A stretch of DNA of 25,195 nt from CAZEZY01 sp964516635 (GTDB taxonomy: Bacteria > Pseudomonadota > Gammaproteobacteria > Burkholderiales > Burkholderiaceae_C). The notes below the pieces were generated by a model. That model worked only from the letters and a program-made list of their open reading frames with translations, did not search any database and was not told where the DNA came from. The position numbers were made by a program, and so were the translations under genes. Shown piece after piece: positions 1-7,944 of the stretch. Location: contig CAZEZY010000020.1 of assembly GCA_964516635.1 (NCBI GenBank), positions 1-25,195 of the forward strand, given 5' to 3'. Every line of letters begins with the position of its first letter. Positions within the stretch are counted from its first letter, which is position 1.

Positions 1-386
1 CTGGAGGCCAATGTCCGTTGACGCTGCTTACGCTGCACATCCGTCTCCTGAAACGGCAAGTCCAGGCTTTAGGAAGCCTTACTATCGGGCAAGGTAGATG
101 GGTCTGCGTTACGACGCTTGCTGGCAGACGCAATCTCCACAGTCACAAGCCGCTGCAGCCGTTCCGGGTTGAGGTCCATGCCCGATTGTGACTTGTCACC
201 ACCGCATGAATCGATCGAATCTTCACCCAATGCGTCCAAACAGGCCCGTTGCGCTGCACGGGTTTACCGCGATCTGCCCCAGGCCGATGGGCACCGGAAT
301 GAGCGAAGTTTTTTGTCAGAACCGCCCTTGACTTCCAGACCTTCCATGAGATTCTGGAATGAGGATTCAACAGACAATGACATACC
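1..386. other. No recognisable intact gene (left-edge stretch)
   Basis: I see no ORF here with a recognisable family, ribosome-binding site or consistent coding character. On the - strand one frame reads as protein-like in two pieces: 383 to 264, starting MSLSVESSFQNLMEG and ending in TAA, then onward in the same frame to the TAA at 69-71 (ending ASKRRNADPSTLPDSKAS). It is interrupted by the stop at 264-266, so it could be a small decayed gene, but I cannot name it. No tRNA, terminator or repeat is evident. Confidence 0.4.
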
Positions 387-566
387 ATGAATGCACATCA
401 GACGGATCAAGCAGCAGAGATGACAGGCGGCAAAAAAGCGGAGGCTGATCATGAAGAGGTGGGCGATGCCAAGCGCCGTGCCTGGAACCAGGCGTTGTTG
501 CGCTACTGCGAACTGGACACCCTGGCGATGGCGATGATCATTCAGGGATGGCGCGCCTGGTTGTGA
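387..566 (+). pseudogene. C-terminal remnant resembling DUF2779-family protein
   Basis: This is a 59-codon ORF starting at an ATG and ending TGA at 564-566. Its last third contains ALLRYCELDTLAMAMI, which I recognise as the C-terminal signature of DUF2779-domain proteins, a nuclease-like family normally several hundred residues long. The part before it is a polar, Lys/Glu-rich stretch without recognisable similarity. An in-frame TGA at 378-380 sits just upstream, and no Shine-Dalgarno precedes the ATG, so the bulk of the gene is missing. I read it as a 3' fragment left after rearrangement. A short independent protein is possible but less likely. It ends 21 nt before the next gene. Confidence 0.45.
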
Positions 567-573
567 GATTAAC

Positions 574-580
574 AAGGAGG
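574..580 (+). promoter_or_regulatory. Strong Shine-Dalgarno for the RDD gene
   Basis: AAGGAGG lies 7 nt upstream of the ATG at 588. It is a near-perfect complement to the 16S 3' end and fixes the start of the RDD protein against the longer overlapping frame that opens at 548. Confidence 0.8.
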
Positions 581-587
581 GAGAACG

Positions 588-1292
588 ATGTACTGCATAC
601 ACTGTGGCCAACCCCTGGACCCGCAGGGCCGGTTTTGCGCAACCTGTGGCAAGCCGGTCAACGGGCTCGATGCCCAACCCGAACCGGTGACCGATTTCAC
701 GCAAGCATCCCAGGCGGTGCTGAAAGGTCAGGCAACGCCGGGTTTATCGCCGGGTGGAGAAGCGGACGCGGTGGCCGTCGATCAGGTCCGCCCCTGGGTG
801 CGTTACTGGGCCCGCATCATCGACATCGTGTTCTGGGCATTCCCGGGCGGTTTCATGCTCGGCATGCTGGCTCCGCAGTTCGCGCTCAGCACCGAACCCG
901 GCAACGACTATCTGGTTGGCATGGTGGTGTTGCTGATGTGGGTGTTTGTGGAGCCCCTGTGTCTGGTGGTTTTTGGCACGACACCGGGCAAATCCCTGTT
1001 GCGCATCCGGCTGGTTTACAACAGTGCAGGGCCGCTGACCTACAGTGCAGCGATGGCCCGCAGCCTCAAGGTCTGGTGGCGAGGGATGGGTGCAGGTGTA
1101 CCCCTTGTCAGCCTCTTCACCCTGATCACGGCTTATCAGCGCCTCAAGCGCAACCAGCGAACCAGCTGGGATGCCGAAGGGGGATTCATGGTCCAGCACG
1201 GCAAGATTGGCTGGCCCAGGGTCTTGCTTGCGGTGGCGCTGCTGTTTCTGTACTTCTTCCTCATCGGTGTTCTGGAGGCGATGCAAGGTTGA
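588..1292 (+). CDS. Zinc-ribbon plus RDD-domain membrane protein
   Basis: A 234-residue protein. The N-terminus is a zinc ribbon with two CxxC knuckles (C3/C6 and C17/C20, read as YCIHCGQPL and FCATCGKPV), of the type found in front of many RDD proteins. A flexible Gln/Pro/Gly linker runs to about residue 66. The RDD domain follows: R-x3-ARIIDIVFW at about 72-83, hydrophobic segments near 78-97, 108-130, 168-183 and 208-228, and the TTPGKSLLRIRLV loop at about 131-143. RDD proteins are inner-membrane proteins, and some members act in ion or solute transport. A specific substrate cannot be assigned. The start is set by the AAGGAGG at 574-580. It converges with the hydrolase gene at 1487. Confidence 0.85.
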   Translation: MYCIHCGQPLDPQGRFCATCGKPVNGLDAQPEPVTDFTQASQAVLKGQATPGLSPGGEADAVAVDQVRPWVRYWARIIDIVFWAFPGGFMLGMLAPQFALSTEPGNDYLVGMVVLLMWVFVEPLCLVVFGTTPGKSLLRIRLVYNSAGPLTYSAAMARSLKVWWRGMGAGVPLVSLFTLITAYQRLKRNQRTSWDAEGGFMVQHGKIGWPRVLLAVALLFLYFFLIGVLEAMQG

Positions 1293-1340
1293 CACATGTC
1301 TGTTCAAGGCTGATCGGTGCCATTCAAACGCTTGCGACGA

Positions 1341-1367
1341 ATGTCTGCAGTCTTACCAAGCAGACAT
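1341..1367. terminator. Possible hairpin between convergent genes
   Basis: ATGTCTGC (1341-1348) and GCAGACAT (1360-1367) form a perfect 8-bp stem with an 11-nt loop. It lies in the 194-nt gap between the convergent RDD and hydrolase genes. A second bulged hairpin (1366-1383) follows directly. No T-tract follows on either side, so an intrinsic terminator is possible but not shown. Confidence 0.3.
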
Positions 1368-1486
1368 CGGGCTGGCAGCCGATTGGCCGATGTGCTCAAT
1401 CACGAGTTTCCCGCGAGGCCTTCAGCTTGTCTGACGCCCCAGCAACAGCAAAACCCCGAAACCACGCCCCCACCGGAGTGAACTAC

Positions 1487-3229
1487 TCAGTCGGCGTTGC
1501 CCAGATGTCGGGTCAGAAACGACAGAACACGGGGGAAAACATCGGTGGCGGCGCGTTGCCCGATGAATATGTCGGCGTGTCCATAGCCAGGAATCAATGC
1601 CAATTCGTGCCTGCCTGGCGCCACCTGTTCGAGCCGTTGGTGGCACAACACGTTGGAATCGCCAAACAAGGCATTTTGCCCACCCGCCATCAACAACACA
1701 GGCGTTGTCACCTTGTGCGCATGTTCCATGTAGTTGTTGGGCAACTGCCTGTGGCGCACATTCCTGGGGTCGAACTTGACCGCTGAGTTGTTGGCTTTCA
1801 ACATCTTGAGCACGTGGCGGTAATAGTGCACGCCACTGCCACCAAACAAGTCACCCACGCGCCTGTGGGTCAGATCACTGATGTTTTCGTGCCGGAACAA
1901 CACAGGTTTGCCCACGCCCCACATAAAGCTGGTCATGTGGCAAGCGGGCACGTCACACTCGCGGTGCGCCAATGAAACGGCCTTGGCCAATAACTTGCCA
2001 GCAAACCACCCCGGCTGCCGCCCCCAGTTCGGGTTAAGGCTGTCGACCCCCAACACGGATTCGGCCAAAAACGGGCCCACATGCAATTTCATGTAGGCGG
2101 CCCGATTGACTTTGGGTGTCAAAGCAACGCCATTCAACACCATGGAAGCCACATGGCTGAGCACCCCGCCAAACAGGCTCATGGCCATGGACAATGCCCC
2201 CAGACAATGCGCCACCACATGGATGCGAACATCAGGCCCTGCGGTCTTGACGATTTCGCTGATGGCGGCCGGGTTGTCAAACAGCGCGACATCGTCCACC
2301 GTGTAGCGATGGCGGGTCAGGTTGTAGGGGTGGCGGTTGCTGATGCGCCCATCCAGAATCCAGACATCGCCAAAGCCAGCGTCAAGCAGACAGTTGGTCA
2401 GGTTGGTGTGCTCGGGCATGATGAACATGTCACTGGACGCGGTCAGTCCGGGCACCAGCAACACAACATCGCGGCTGGGTTCACGGGTTGCCCTGAGCAT
2501 GCTGATACCCAGCCCGTCTGCGGTGTTGAACGGGTGTACCGTCACTTTGGCACGTTCGATGCCCTCGAGCGTGTGGAGCGGAATTTCGCGGTATGAAGGC
2601 TCCAGGCGGTGTCGGCGCGGCAGGCCGTGCACGTCCCACAGTTGTCCAGCAAAAAAGCGGCTGAAGGCCTCAATGGCAGCCAGACGCTGCTTCAATGTTG
2701 GGGCTTCGGATCTGAATGTTGACAATTGCCGTAAAAAATCGGCCACACCAATATGCATGATGCCCGCACCCAAAATTCGGGCAGCGGGTTCATTGGCCAG
2801 GGTGATGTGCCCCTCAAGCAAGCTGACGTACAGCGTAGTAGTGTCTGCCCAAAGGTCAGGGCCTGCGTCATTGCGCACCTCCTTGTAACCACTCAAGGTG
2901 ACTGGCTGCCCCTCCTGGCTCTCCAGAAACAAGCGGTACTTCATGGTCCGAAGGTTGGCGTCCCCACTGGCCACAAACAAATTGAATGTGCCCTTCAACA
3001 CGGGCAACCGGCCACCCAGCCATGGGCAATCCACATAGCCGACTGCCGTGGCTTCGTGATCGGCTTGCTGCACAAAGCGCTCCACGCTGTCTATGCGCAT
3101 GGTCAACCTGAACGACAACGCATGGCCCGCTTGGCGCCCCCGTTCTGCGCCCTCTTGCGGCGTGATTTGCCCAGGAAAGGCGTAGCCAGACATGTCCTCG
3201 GTAAACAACAATTCAGCTGGCATGGTCAT
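1487..3229 (-). CDS. Alpha/beta hydrolase with Cys nucleophile elbow, paired with GMC oxidoreductase
   Basis: About 580 residues from the ATG at 3229, whose A overlaps the stop of the upstream GMC gene (ATGA, 4 nt shared). An open frame continues to 3286, but that part lies inside the GMC gene. Residues 1 to about 220 form an N-terminal domain of unknown role, and the rest is an alpha/beta hydrolase. The oxyanion-type strand end is LLVPGLTASSD (about 256-267). The nucleophile elbow is VVAHCLGAL with Cys at about 342, where most esterases have G-x-S-x-G. GYGHAD near the C-terminus supplies the likely catalytic His (about 551). The usual acid position reads GGQNALF, so the acid is unclear. A Cys nucleophile recalls PHA-synthase-type boxes. 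A role in sterol, lipid or ester metabolism alongside the oxidase is inferred. Confidence 0.8.
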   Translation of the reverse strand: MTMPAELLFTEDMSGYAFPGQITPQEGAERGRQAGHALSFRLTMRIDSVERFVQQADHEATAVGYVDCPWLGGRLPVLKGTFNLFVASGDANLRTMKYRLFLESQEGQPVTLSGYKEVRNDAGPDLWADTTTLYVSLLEGHITLANEPAARILGAGIMHIGVADFLRQLSTFRSEAPTLKQRLAAIEAFSRFFAGQLWDVHGLPRRHRLEPSYREIPLHTLEGIERAKVTVHPFNTADGLGISMLRATREPSRDVVLLVPGLTASSDMFIMPEHTNLTNCLLDAGFGDVWILDGRISNRHPYNLTRHRYTVDDVALFDNPAAISEIVKTAGPDVRIHVVAHCLGALSMAMSLFGGVLSHVASMVLNGVALTPKVNRAAYMKLHVGPFLAESVLGVDSLNPNWGRQPGWFAGKLLAKAVSLAHRECDVPACHMTSFMWGVGKPVLFRHENISDLTHRRVGDLFGGSGVHYYRHVLKMLKANNSAVKFDPRNVRHRQLPNNYMEHAHKVTTPVLLMAGGQNALFGDSNVLCHQRLEQVAPGRHELALIPGYGHADIFIGQRAATDVFPRVLSFLTRHLGNAD

Positions 3230-4950
3230 TCTTTGCACCCCAAAGTCGCGTCTGGCGGTGTTCCGGTGATGTCTTCGCACACCCACTCCGCCAAAGCGGC
3301 AATTGTCGCGCTGGGGTTGGCGCCGACTGCAGTGGGCAGCAGTGCGCCATCCACCACATACAGGTACTTGTAGCCAAACAACTGACCTCGTTCACCATCG
3401 CGCGCACTGGTCACACCTGTTTGCGGCGTATCGCCCAACGCACACCCGCCCAATGGGTGCACGGTGATGTTATTGCGCAGCGGCCAAGACCACGTGGGTT
3501 GAGGCACGTAGGCACGGGCGCCTACAAAAGTTGCGAATCGCCGACCGCACGCCAACATGGCGTCATACAACTGCCGGCTGCTTGCCTGCGGCCAATCCAG
3601 AGCCAACCGACCCCGCTTGAGGTGCAACACACCGTCGCCCGCGTCTTTGCCCATAAATAGCAACACACTGCTTCGGTACGACAGATCACCCTGGAACAAC
3701 TGCGACAAATAGTCCACCACCGATCCACTCCATTTGCCGCCATTGACGGTTTGAAACAGGCGCCGCCACCACATACCCAGCAAGCCTGTGCCGCGCCTGA
3801 TGATTGAACGAATACCCAGTACCGGCCGCAAGCCCTCGATGTACCAGGCCAGAAAGGGCGGGTACGAGGCATCTTCCAGTTGGAAAGCGGCTGCGCCGGG
3901 CTTTGGCTGCGCCAGGTCATAGTCAACGAATTGGGTGATCACCGGCCCATGGGTTGCATCCACCGCCTTGTCGCCATCCACCGCCAGAGCGACAAAGTCC
4001 CCATTGCCCGAAAAACGCCTGCCCAGCTGGGCACTGATTCGAGGCAAGACGCCATATTCATCGCGGCAGCGCAACAGCAACTCATTGGTGCCCAAGGTGC
4101 CTGCGGCCAGCACCACACGCTGCGCATGGACCGAATGTGTTTGACCTTGGCTGTCGACGTAATCCACGCAATAGCCCCACTCTCCTTGATGGGTGCTGTC
4201 GGGCAAGCCTTGCGCATTCAGTGGGGTGATTTTGGTGGCTGCGCAACCGGTGCTGATGTGCGCACCGTGCACATGCTCGGCCACATGCAAATAATTCAAG
4301 TCCAACGTGTTCTTTGCATGCACATTGCATCCAGCAATGCACTCGCCACAATAGGTGCAAGATGATTGAACTGCGCCGTAACGGTTCACTTGCTGAAGGC
4401 CCATCTCCAGCGGCTCACCCGCACCTGCCGCGTAGGCGTTGCCAAAAAAAACACAAATATTGGCTGGCTGGCTGATGCGCCCCTCGGCCGCAGCAAACGA
4501 GGCAAAAAGTGCCTTTCTGGACACCTCTCTTCTTGGCGCGCCCGCCGCATCTGGCAACACGTTGGCCCCTAAAACCGACTGGGCCACGTCGTAATAAGGC
4601 GTTAAGCGGTCACGATCCAATTCGCTGGGCCAACCTTGGGCAAACACACCGTGTGCTGCTGGCATGAATACATTGCCGTAAATGAGCGAGCCACCCCCGT
4701 ATCCAGCTGCCACGACTGCATCCATGCGTGCGAAATTTCGAATGTCGTAAAGCCCATTGAGCGTGCGAACTTCGCCCTGCCTGTGAGCCCAGAAATTGGC
4801 CGCGAATGCATTGGGGCTGCGGGGAAATTCGCCCTTTTCGTAGCGATTGCCACGCTCCAGTACCTTTACACGGCCTGGCCAGCGCTGCGCCAGACGGCAT
4901 GCGGCAACTGCCCCCCCAAACCCACTGCCCACCACCACCGCTTCCAGCAT
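3226..4950 (-). CDS. GMC-family FAD oxidoreductase, cholesterol-oxidase-like
   Basis: 574 residues from ATG 4950, chosen because MLEAVVVGSGFGG places the Rossmann GxGxxG right at the N-terminus and AAGGG precedes the ATG by about 8 nt. The frame is open further upstream to 5088. FAD contacts are visible at VVGSGFGG (residues 6-13) and the GYGGGSLIYGN loop (83-93). A four-Cys cluster CTYCGECIAGC (C198, C201, C204, C208) is followed by NVHAKNTLDLNYL. I recall such a cysteine insert from cholesterol-oxidase-like GMC enzymes. The C-terminal active site HPLGG (H498) and GANPSATI (N545) are intact. The expected reaction is FAD-dependent oxidation of a hydroxyl or sterol-like substrate, which cannot be fixed from sequence. 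It is first in an operon with the overlapping hydrolase and divergent from the EAL gene. Confidence 0.85.
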   Translation of the reverse strand: MLEAVVVGSGFGGAVAACRLAQRWPGRVKVLERGNRYEKGEFPRSPNAFAANFWAHRQGEVRTLNGLYDIRNFARMDAVVAAGYGGGSLIYGNVFMPAAHGVFAQGWPSELDRDRLTPYYDVAQSVLGANVLPDAAGAPRREVSRKALFASFAAAEGRISQPANICVFFGNAYAAGAGEPLEMGLQQVNRYGAVQSSCTYCGECIAGCNVHAKNTLDLNYLHVAEHVHGAHISTGCAATKITPLNAQGLPDSTHQGEWGYCVDYVDSQGQTHSVHAQRVVLAAGTLGTNELLLRCRDEYGVLPRISAQLGRRFSGNGDFVALAVDGDKAVDATHGPVITQFVDYDLAQPKPGAAAFQLEDASYPPFLAWYIEGLRPVLGIRSIIRRGTGLLGMWWRRLFQTVNGGKWSGSVVDYLSQLFQGDLSYRSSVLLFMGKDAGDGVLHLKRGRLALDWPQASSRQLYDAMLACGRRFATFVGARAYVPQPTWSWPLRNNITVHPLGGCALGDTPQTGVTSARDGERGQLFGYKYLYVVDGALLPTAVGANPSATIAALAEWVCEDITGTPPDATLGCKE

Positions 4951-5051
4951 ACAAAGCCCTTGCAAACACTGACACGCAAAGCAACAGACTTGCTGGTGCT
5001 TCATCCAGCGGGTTAGGATACAACCTGAACCCACAAATACACCATACACCC
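4951..5051. promoter_or_regulatory. Divergent intergenic region between GMC and EAL genes
   Basis: About 100 nt separate the GMC start (4950, - strand) from the most plausible start of the EAL protein on the + strand. Promoters for both transcripts should lie here or inside the flanking ends. I could not pick a convincing -35/-10 pair on either strand. Confidence 0.35.
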
Positions 5052-7028
5052 GTGCCAACTGAAGGCCAGCGTCACATCCCAGCCTCATGGCGCCTCAATG
5101 CCCAGCAATTGTTTGGTGTGGGTGAGCAAGACATCTTGCCCGACAACGACCGGCGAAAAAACACACTGACATTCGCTCTCATTGGCTTGGTGGTTTTGGG
5201 CATTTGGGGCACATTGAACCGCACATTGCACCCCGACGACAGCAGGCTCCTCAGCCTGGGGGCTTGGCAGTTGGCCTCTTCGGTGGTGCTCATGTTGCCT
5301 GCAACTTGGCTGGCCGCCACCTACCAAAAACCCATCTGGAGCGAAAACCTGTTGGTTTTTTCCGGCTTTGTCATCTTCAACTTCAACAATGTGTTCGGCG
5401 GCCAAGCGGGCGATGCCCTTTATTGGTCATTTGTGTACCCGTATCTGGTGTTCTTTTTGCGTGGCCAAAAGGTGGGCTGGGTGGTGGGTCTGCTGTTTTC
5501 AGCCACTGCGCCCCTGCTCCTCATTTACAGCAGCAGCCACTGGGACTTATGGACCTACCGAACCGACGAAGTGATTTTTTACGGTGTCGCCTACAGCTTC
5601 AACGTGCTGACTGCCGCGCACTTCAATGTGTTGAGGAGTGTGTTTCAAAAAAGGTTGTGGGACGAAGTGGCCTTCAATACGCACGAAGCCCGCAAACACC
5701 TTGAAGCACTCCGCTACAACGCCACCCACGACCTGGGCACCCAGCTATTCAACCGGCAAGGACTGATCGAAAAACTCAATGGTTTGCTTGCCCAGCCTTC
5801 AACCCCACAGGGCAGCGTTTTGACACTGGTTCGATTAAAGCTGGAGCGCGTCTCGGAACTGCGCAGCATCATCAGTGAATCCGAGATCGACCATGCAATG
5901 CGTAAACTGGCCGACCAACTAGAGAATAGTCAAGCCGGATGGCTGTGCAACAGCCGCACCCGTCACGACGAATTGACCTTGGCCATGCAATCCGCAAGCG
6001 ATGCAGTGGCACATCTGGAACTCCTCAACAGCTTGGATCACCTGGACTTCACCCACTCCAGCAGTGACTTTTCCCTACACGAAGAATGGGTGTGTGGCAT
6101 CGCCACCAGCACCATCACCGCAAGCACCGACGTGACCGATCTGCTGCGCAAAGCAGATATGGCCCTGCTCCATGCCCAAAGCAAAGGCGAACGCTGGAGC
6201 CTTTACGATGCCGCACTCGACCACTCGATTTTGCGCCGCAACCGAGTTTACGAACGCCTGCGCACCGCTGTGCATCATCAGCAAATGGCTCTGCACTACC
6301 AACCGCAAGTCGATCTCAAGACCGGCAGACTTGTTGGTGCAGAAGCTTTGGCGCGGTGGCAGTGCGCTTCCGAAGGGCCCATCTACCCGGATGAGTTCAT
6401 CCCCATCATTGAGTCGACCGGGCTGTTGCAGCCATTCTCGTTGTGGACGGTGGATCAGGCCATCAAGGACTGTGCCCACTGGCAAATGGTGCTGCCTAAC
6501 GTGGGGGTTTCGGTGAACTTGTCTGCCGACGCCTTGAATGACCCGACCCTATTGCAGCAAGTACGACAAAGCTTTGCTCTCACCGGCTTGAAGCCCGAAC
6601 TGGTGACCATAGAGCTCACGGAAAGCGTTCTCCTTGGCGATCCGCAAGCGGCGTTAAGGGCCATGAATGACCTGCTGGCCATGGGCATCAAACTGTCGAT
6701 CGACGACTACGGCGTGGGTTTCTCTTCGCTCACTTACGTGAAGCAGCTGCCTGCCCACGAGTTAAAGATCGACAAATCATTTGTTCAAGAACTGCCCCAC
6801 AACAGCAAAGACCTGGCCATTGTGGAATCTTCCATCGAGCTGGCACACGACTTTGGTTTGCTGGTTCTGGCTGAAGGGGTGGAAACACAGGAAAACTTGG
6901 TCGCACTGATGCGTGCAGGTTGCGACTTGGGGCAAGGTTGGTTTTTTGCCAAAGCGCTACCTCCCGACCAGTTCGAGCAGTTGCCCCTGCAGTGGTTCGA
7001 CCCTCCCGACATGACCTACCCGCACTGA
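5052..7028 (+). CDS. Membrane-bound degenerate-GGDEF/EAL c-di-GMP phosphodiesterase
   Basis: About 658 residues if started at GTG 5052. The frame is open from 4806, but that stretch lies antisense within the GMC gene, and no ATG with a ribosome-binding site is present, so the start is uncertain (TTG 5109 or GTG 5118 are alternatives). About six hydrophobic segments fill residues 39-190. A GGDEF-like domain follows, with its signature site reduced to RHDEL, so cyclase activity is not expected. The EAL domain keeps its catalytic set: AEALAR (E431), SVNLS (N489), IELTES (E521), IDDYG (D551, D552), ELKIDKSFV (K572), AEGVET (E608) and LGQGW (Q628). It should hydrolyse c-di-GMP at the inner membrane, with the N-terminal part as sensor. 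The SRPBCC gene starts 4 nt after its stop. Confidence 0.85.
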   Translation: MPTEGQRHIPASWRLNAQQLFGVGEQDILPDNDRRKNTLTFALIGLVVLGIWGTLNRTLHPDDSRLLSLGAWQLASSVVLMLPATWLAATYQKPIWSENLLVFSGFVIFNFNNVFGGQAGDALYWSFVYPYLVFFLRGQKVGWVVGLLFSATAPLLLIYSSSHWDLWTYRTDEVIFYGVAYSFNVLTAAHFNVLRSVFQKRLWDEVAFNTHEARKHLEALRYNATHDLGTQLFNRQGLIEKLNGLLAQPSTPQGSVLTLVRLKLERVSELRSIISESEIDHAMRKLADQLENSQAGWLCNSRTRHDELTLAMQSASDAVAHLELLNSLDHLDFTHSSSDFSLHEEWVCGIATSTITASTDVTDLLRKADMALLHAQSKGERWSLYDAALDHSILRRNRVYERLRTAVHHQQMALHYQPQVDLKTGRLVGAEALARWQCASEGPIYPDEFIPIIESTGLLQPFSLWTVDQAIKDCAHWQMVLPNVGVSVNLSADALNDPTLLQQVRQSFALTGLKPELVTIELTESVLLGDPQAALRAMNDLLAMGIKLSIDDYGVGFSSLTYVKQLPAHELKIDKSFVQELPHNSKDLAIVESSIELAHDFGLLVLAEGVETQENLVALMRAGCDLGQGWFFAKALPPDQFEQLPLQWFDPPDMTYPH

Positions 7029-7032
7029 ACAC

Positions 7033-7536
7033 ATGGCAACGCCACCCACGCGCCACATCATTTGGCCCGACCGCTACCACCCCAGCCGCTGCCCGGTGCA
7101 TGTGGTGAACGAATGGCGCATTCAAGCGCGGGCAGAAACCGTGTGGGCTTGGTTGACACGAGCCGCCTTGTGGCCCACCTGGTACGACAACTCTCAGCAT
7201 GTGCTGTCGCTGGGCGAACACCCTTTTGGGGACCTTGCGCTGGGCAGCCAGTTCCAATGGAAAACATTCGGCTTTGGCATCCGTTCGGAAGTGCTTGAAT
7301 TTGTGCCCCACGAGCGCCTTGCCTGGAACGCCACGGGCTTTGGCGTGGATGCTTACCACGCCTGGCTGTTGACACCACAAGTCGACCATTGCCACGTGCT
7401 GACCGAAGAAACGCAAACAGGCTGGGGAGCCAGACTGATGCATTTTTTACGGCCGCACCGCATGAGTGACGGGCATGACCTTTGGTTGAAAAGTCTGGAC
7501 ATTGTTGCCCGACGGGGCGAGCCGCCCCAGCTGTGA
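7033..7536 (+). CDS. SRPBCC (polyketide cyclase/START-like) family protein
   Basis: 167 residues, ATG 4 nt after the EAL gene stop, so probably translationally coupled. The pattern is that of the SRPBCC ligand-binding fold: an N-terminal strand (VHVVNEWRIQARAETVWAWL) leads into a helix with WPTWYDNSQ, then GDLALGSQFQWKTFGFGIRSEV and ERLAWNATGF strands. The C-terminal helix is amphipathic, with HDLWLKSLDIVARRG. Members bind hydrophobic ligands or act as cyclases or aromatase-like proteins, and no catalytic residue can be assigned here. Being next to lipid-type oxidase/hydrolase genes suggests, but does not show, a hydrophobic ligand. Confidence 0.7.
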   Translation: MATPPTRHIIWPDRYHPSRCPVHVVNEWRIQARAETVWAWLTRAALWPTWYDNSQHVLSLGEHPFGDLALGSQFQWKTFGFGIRSEVLEFVPHERLAWNATGFGVDAYHAWLLTPQVDHCHVLTEETQTGWGARLMHFLRPHRMSDGHDLWLKSLDIVARRGEPPQL

Positions 7537-7598
7537 CCACCCGCTGGCAGGCTCAGGGCAGGTGCCACCAGTGGATGCCTGACTCAGGGGCATGTGGG

Positions 7599-7846
7599 GA
7601 TTATTGGGTTACCACTGACAAGTACGTGCCTCCGAAGCCACAGATGACCTTCTTCGTGGGCACGTGCGGCGTGTGCCGCGGCGAGCCGCTGGGAGATCGG
7701 CAGGTGCACATCGAGTGCTCTGTCAGCTGCGCGAGCAGTTGGGGTGGATCGATCGCGGCGGCCATGGTCGACCCCGGGTGCATGACCTGCGCCATAGCTT
7801 CGCCGTGAGACGGATGGCCTGCGTTCGGGCGTTGGCCATGTCGTGA
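7599..7846 (+). pseudogene. Decayed tyrosine recombinase (phage-type integrase) C-terminal remnant
   Basis: Two frames together read as the catalytic end of a tyrosine recombinase. In frame from 7599: DYWVTTDKYVPPKPQ, then TFFVG, then GEPLGDRQVH. After a frameshift near 7700 the reading continues in the frame of 7664 with LREQLGW, GGHGRPRVHDLRHSFAVRRM, and a stop at 7844-7846. HDLRH is the classical box II HxxRH (Arg codon 7790-7792). The box II Tyr and everything upstream of about 7599 are absent, and an extra stretch (TCGVC) interrupts the expected alignment. It is therefore a non-functional remnant. It marks the boundary between the left block and the lipocalin/hip block. Confidence 0.65.
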
Positions 7847-7944
7847 GGATGATCTTCTGGATGGTTCATCAATGATTCAACTCAAAAAGCACGCCGTTTC
7901 CACACGCACCGTGTGCACATACGGTGGTTTATATTGGCTGGACG

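Noticed and set aside
548..1786. Long + strand frame (412 codons) overlapping the RDD gene
   Set aside because: It overlaps the RDD gene in another frame and the 3' end of the hydrolase on the opposite strand; its composition (Arg/Gly/Cys/His rich) is that of a shadow frame, and it lacks the strong AAGGAGG that serves ATG 588.
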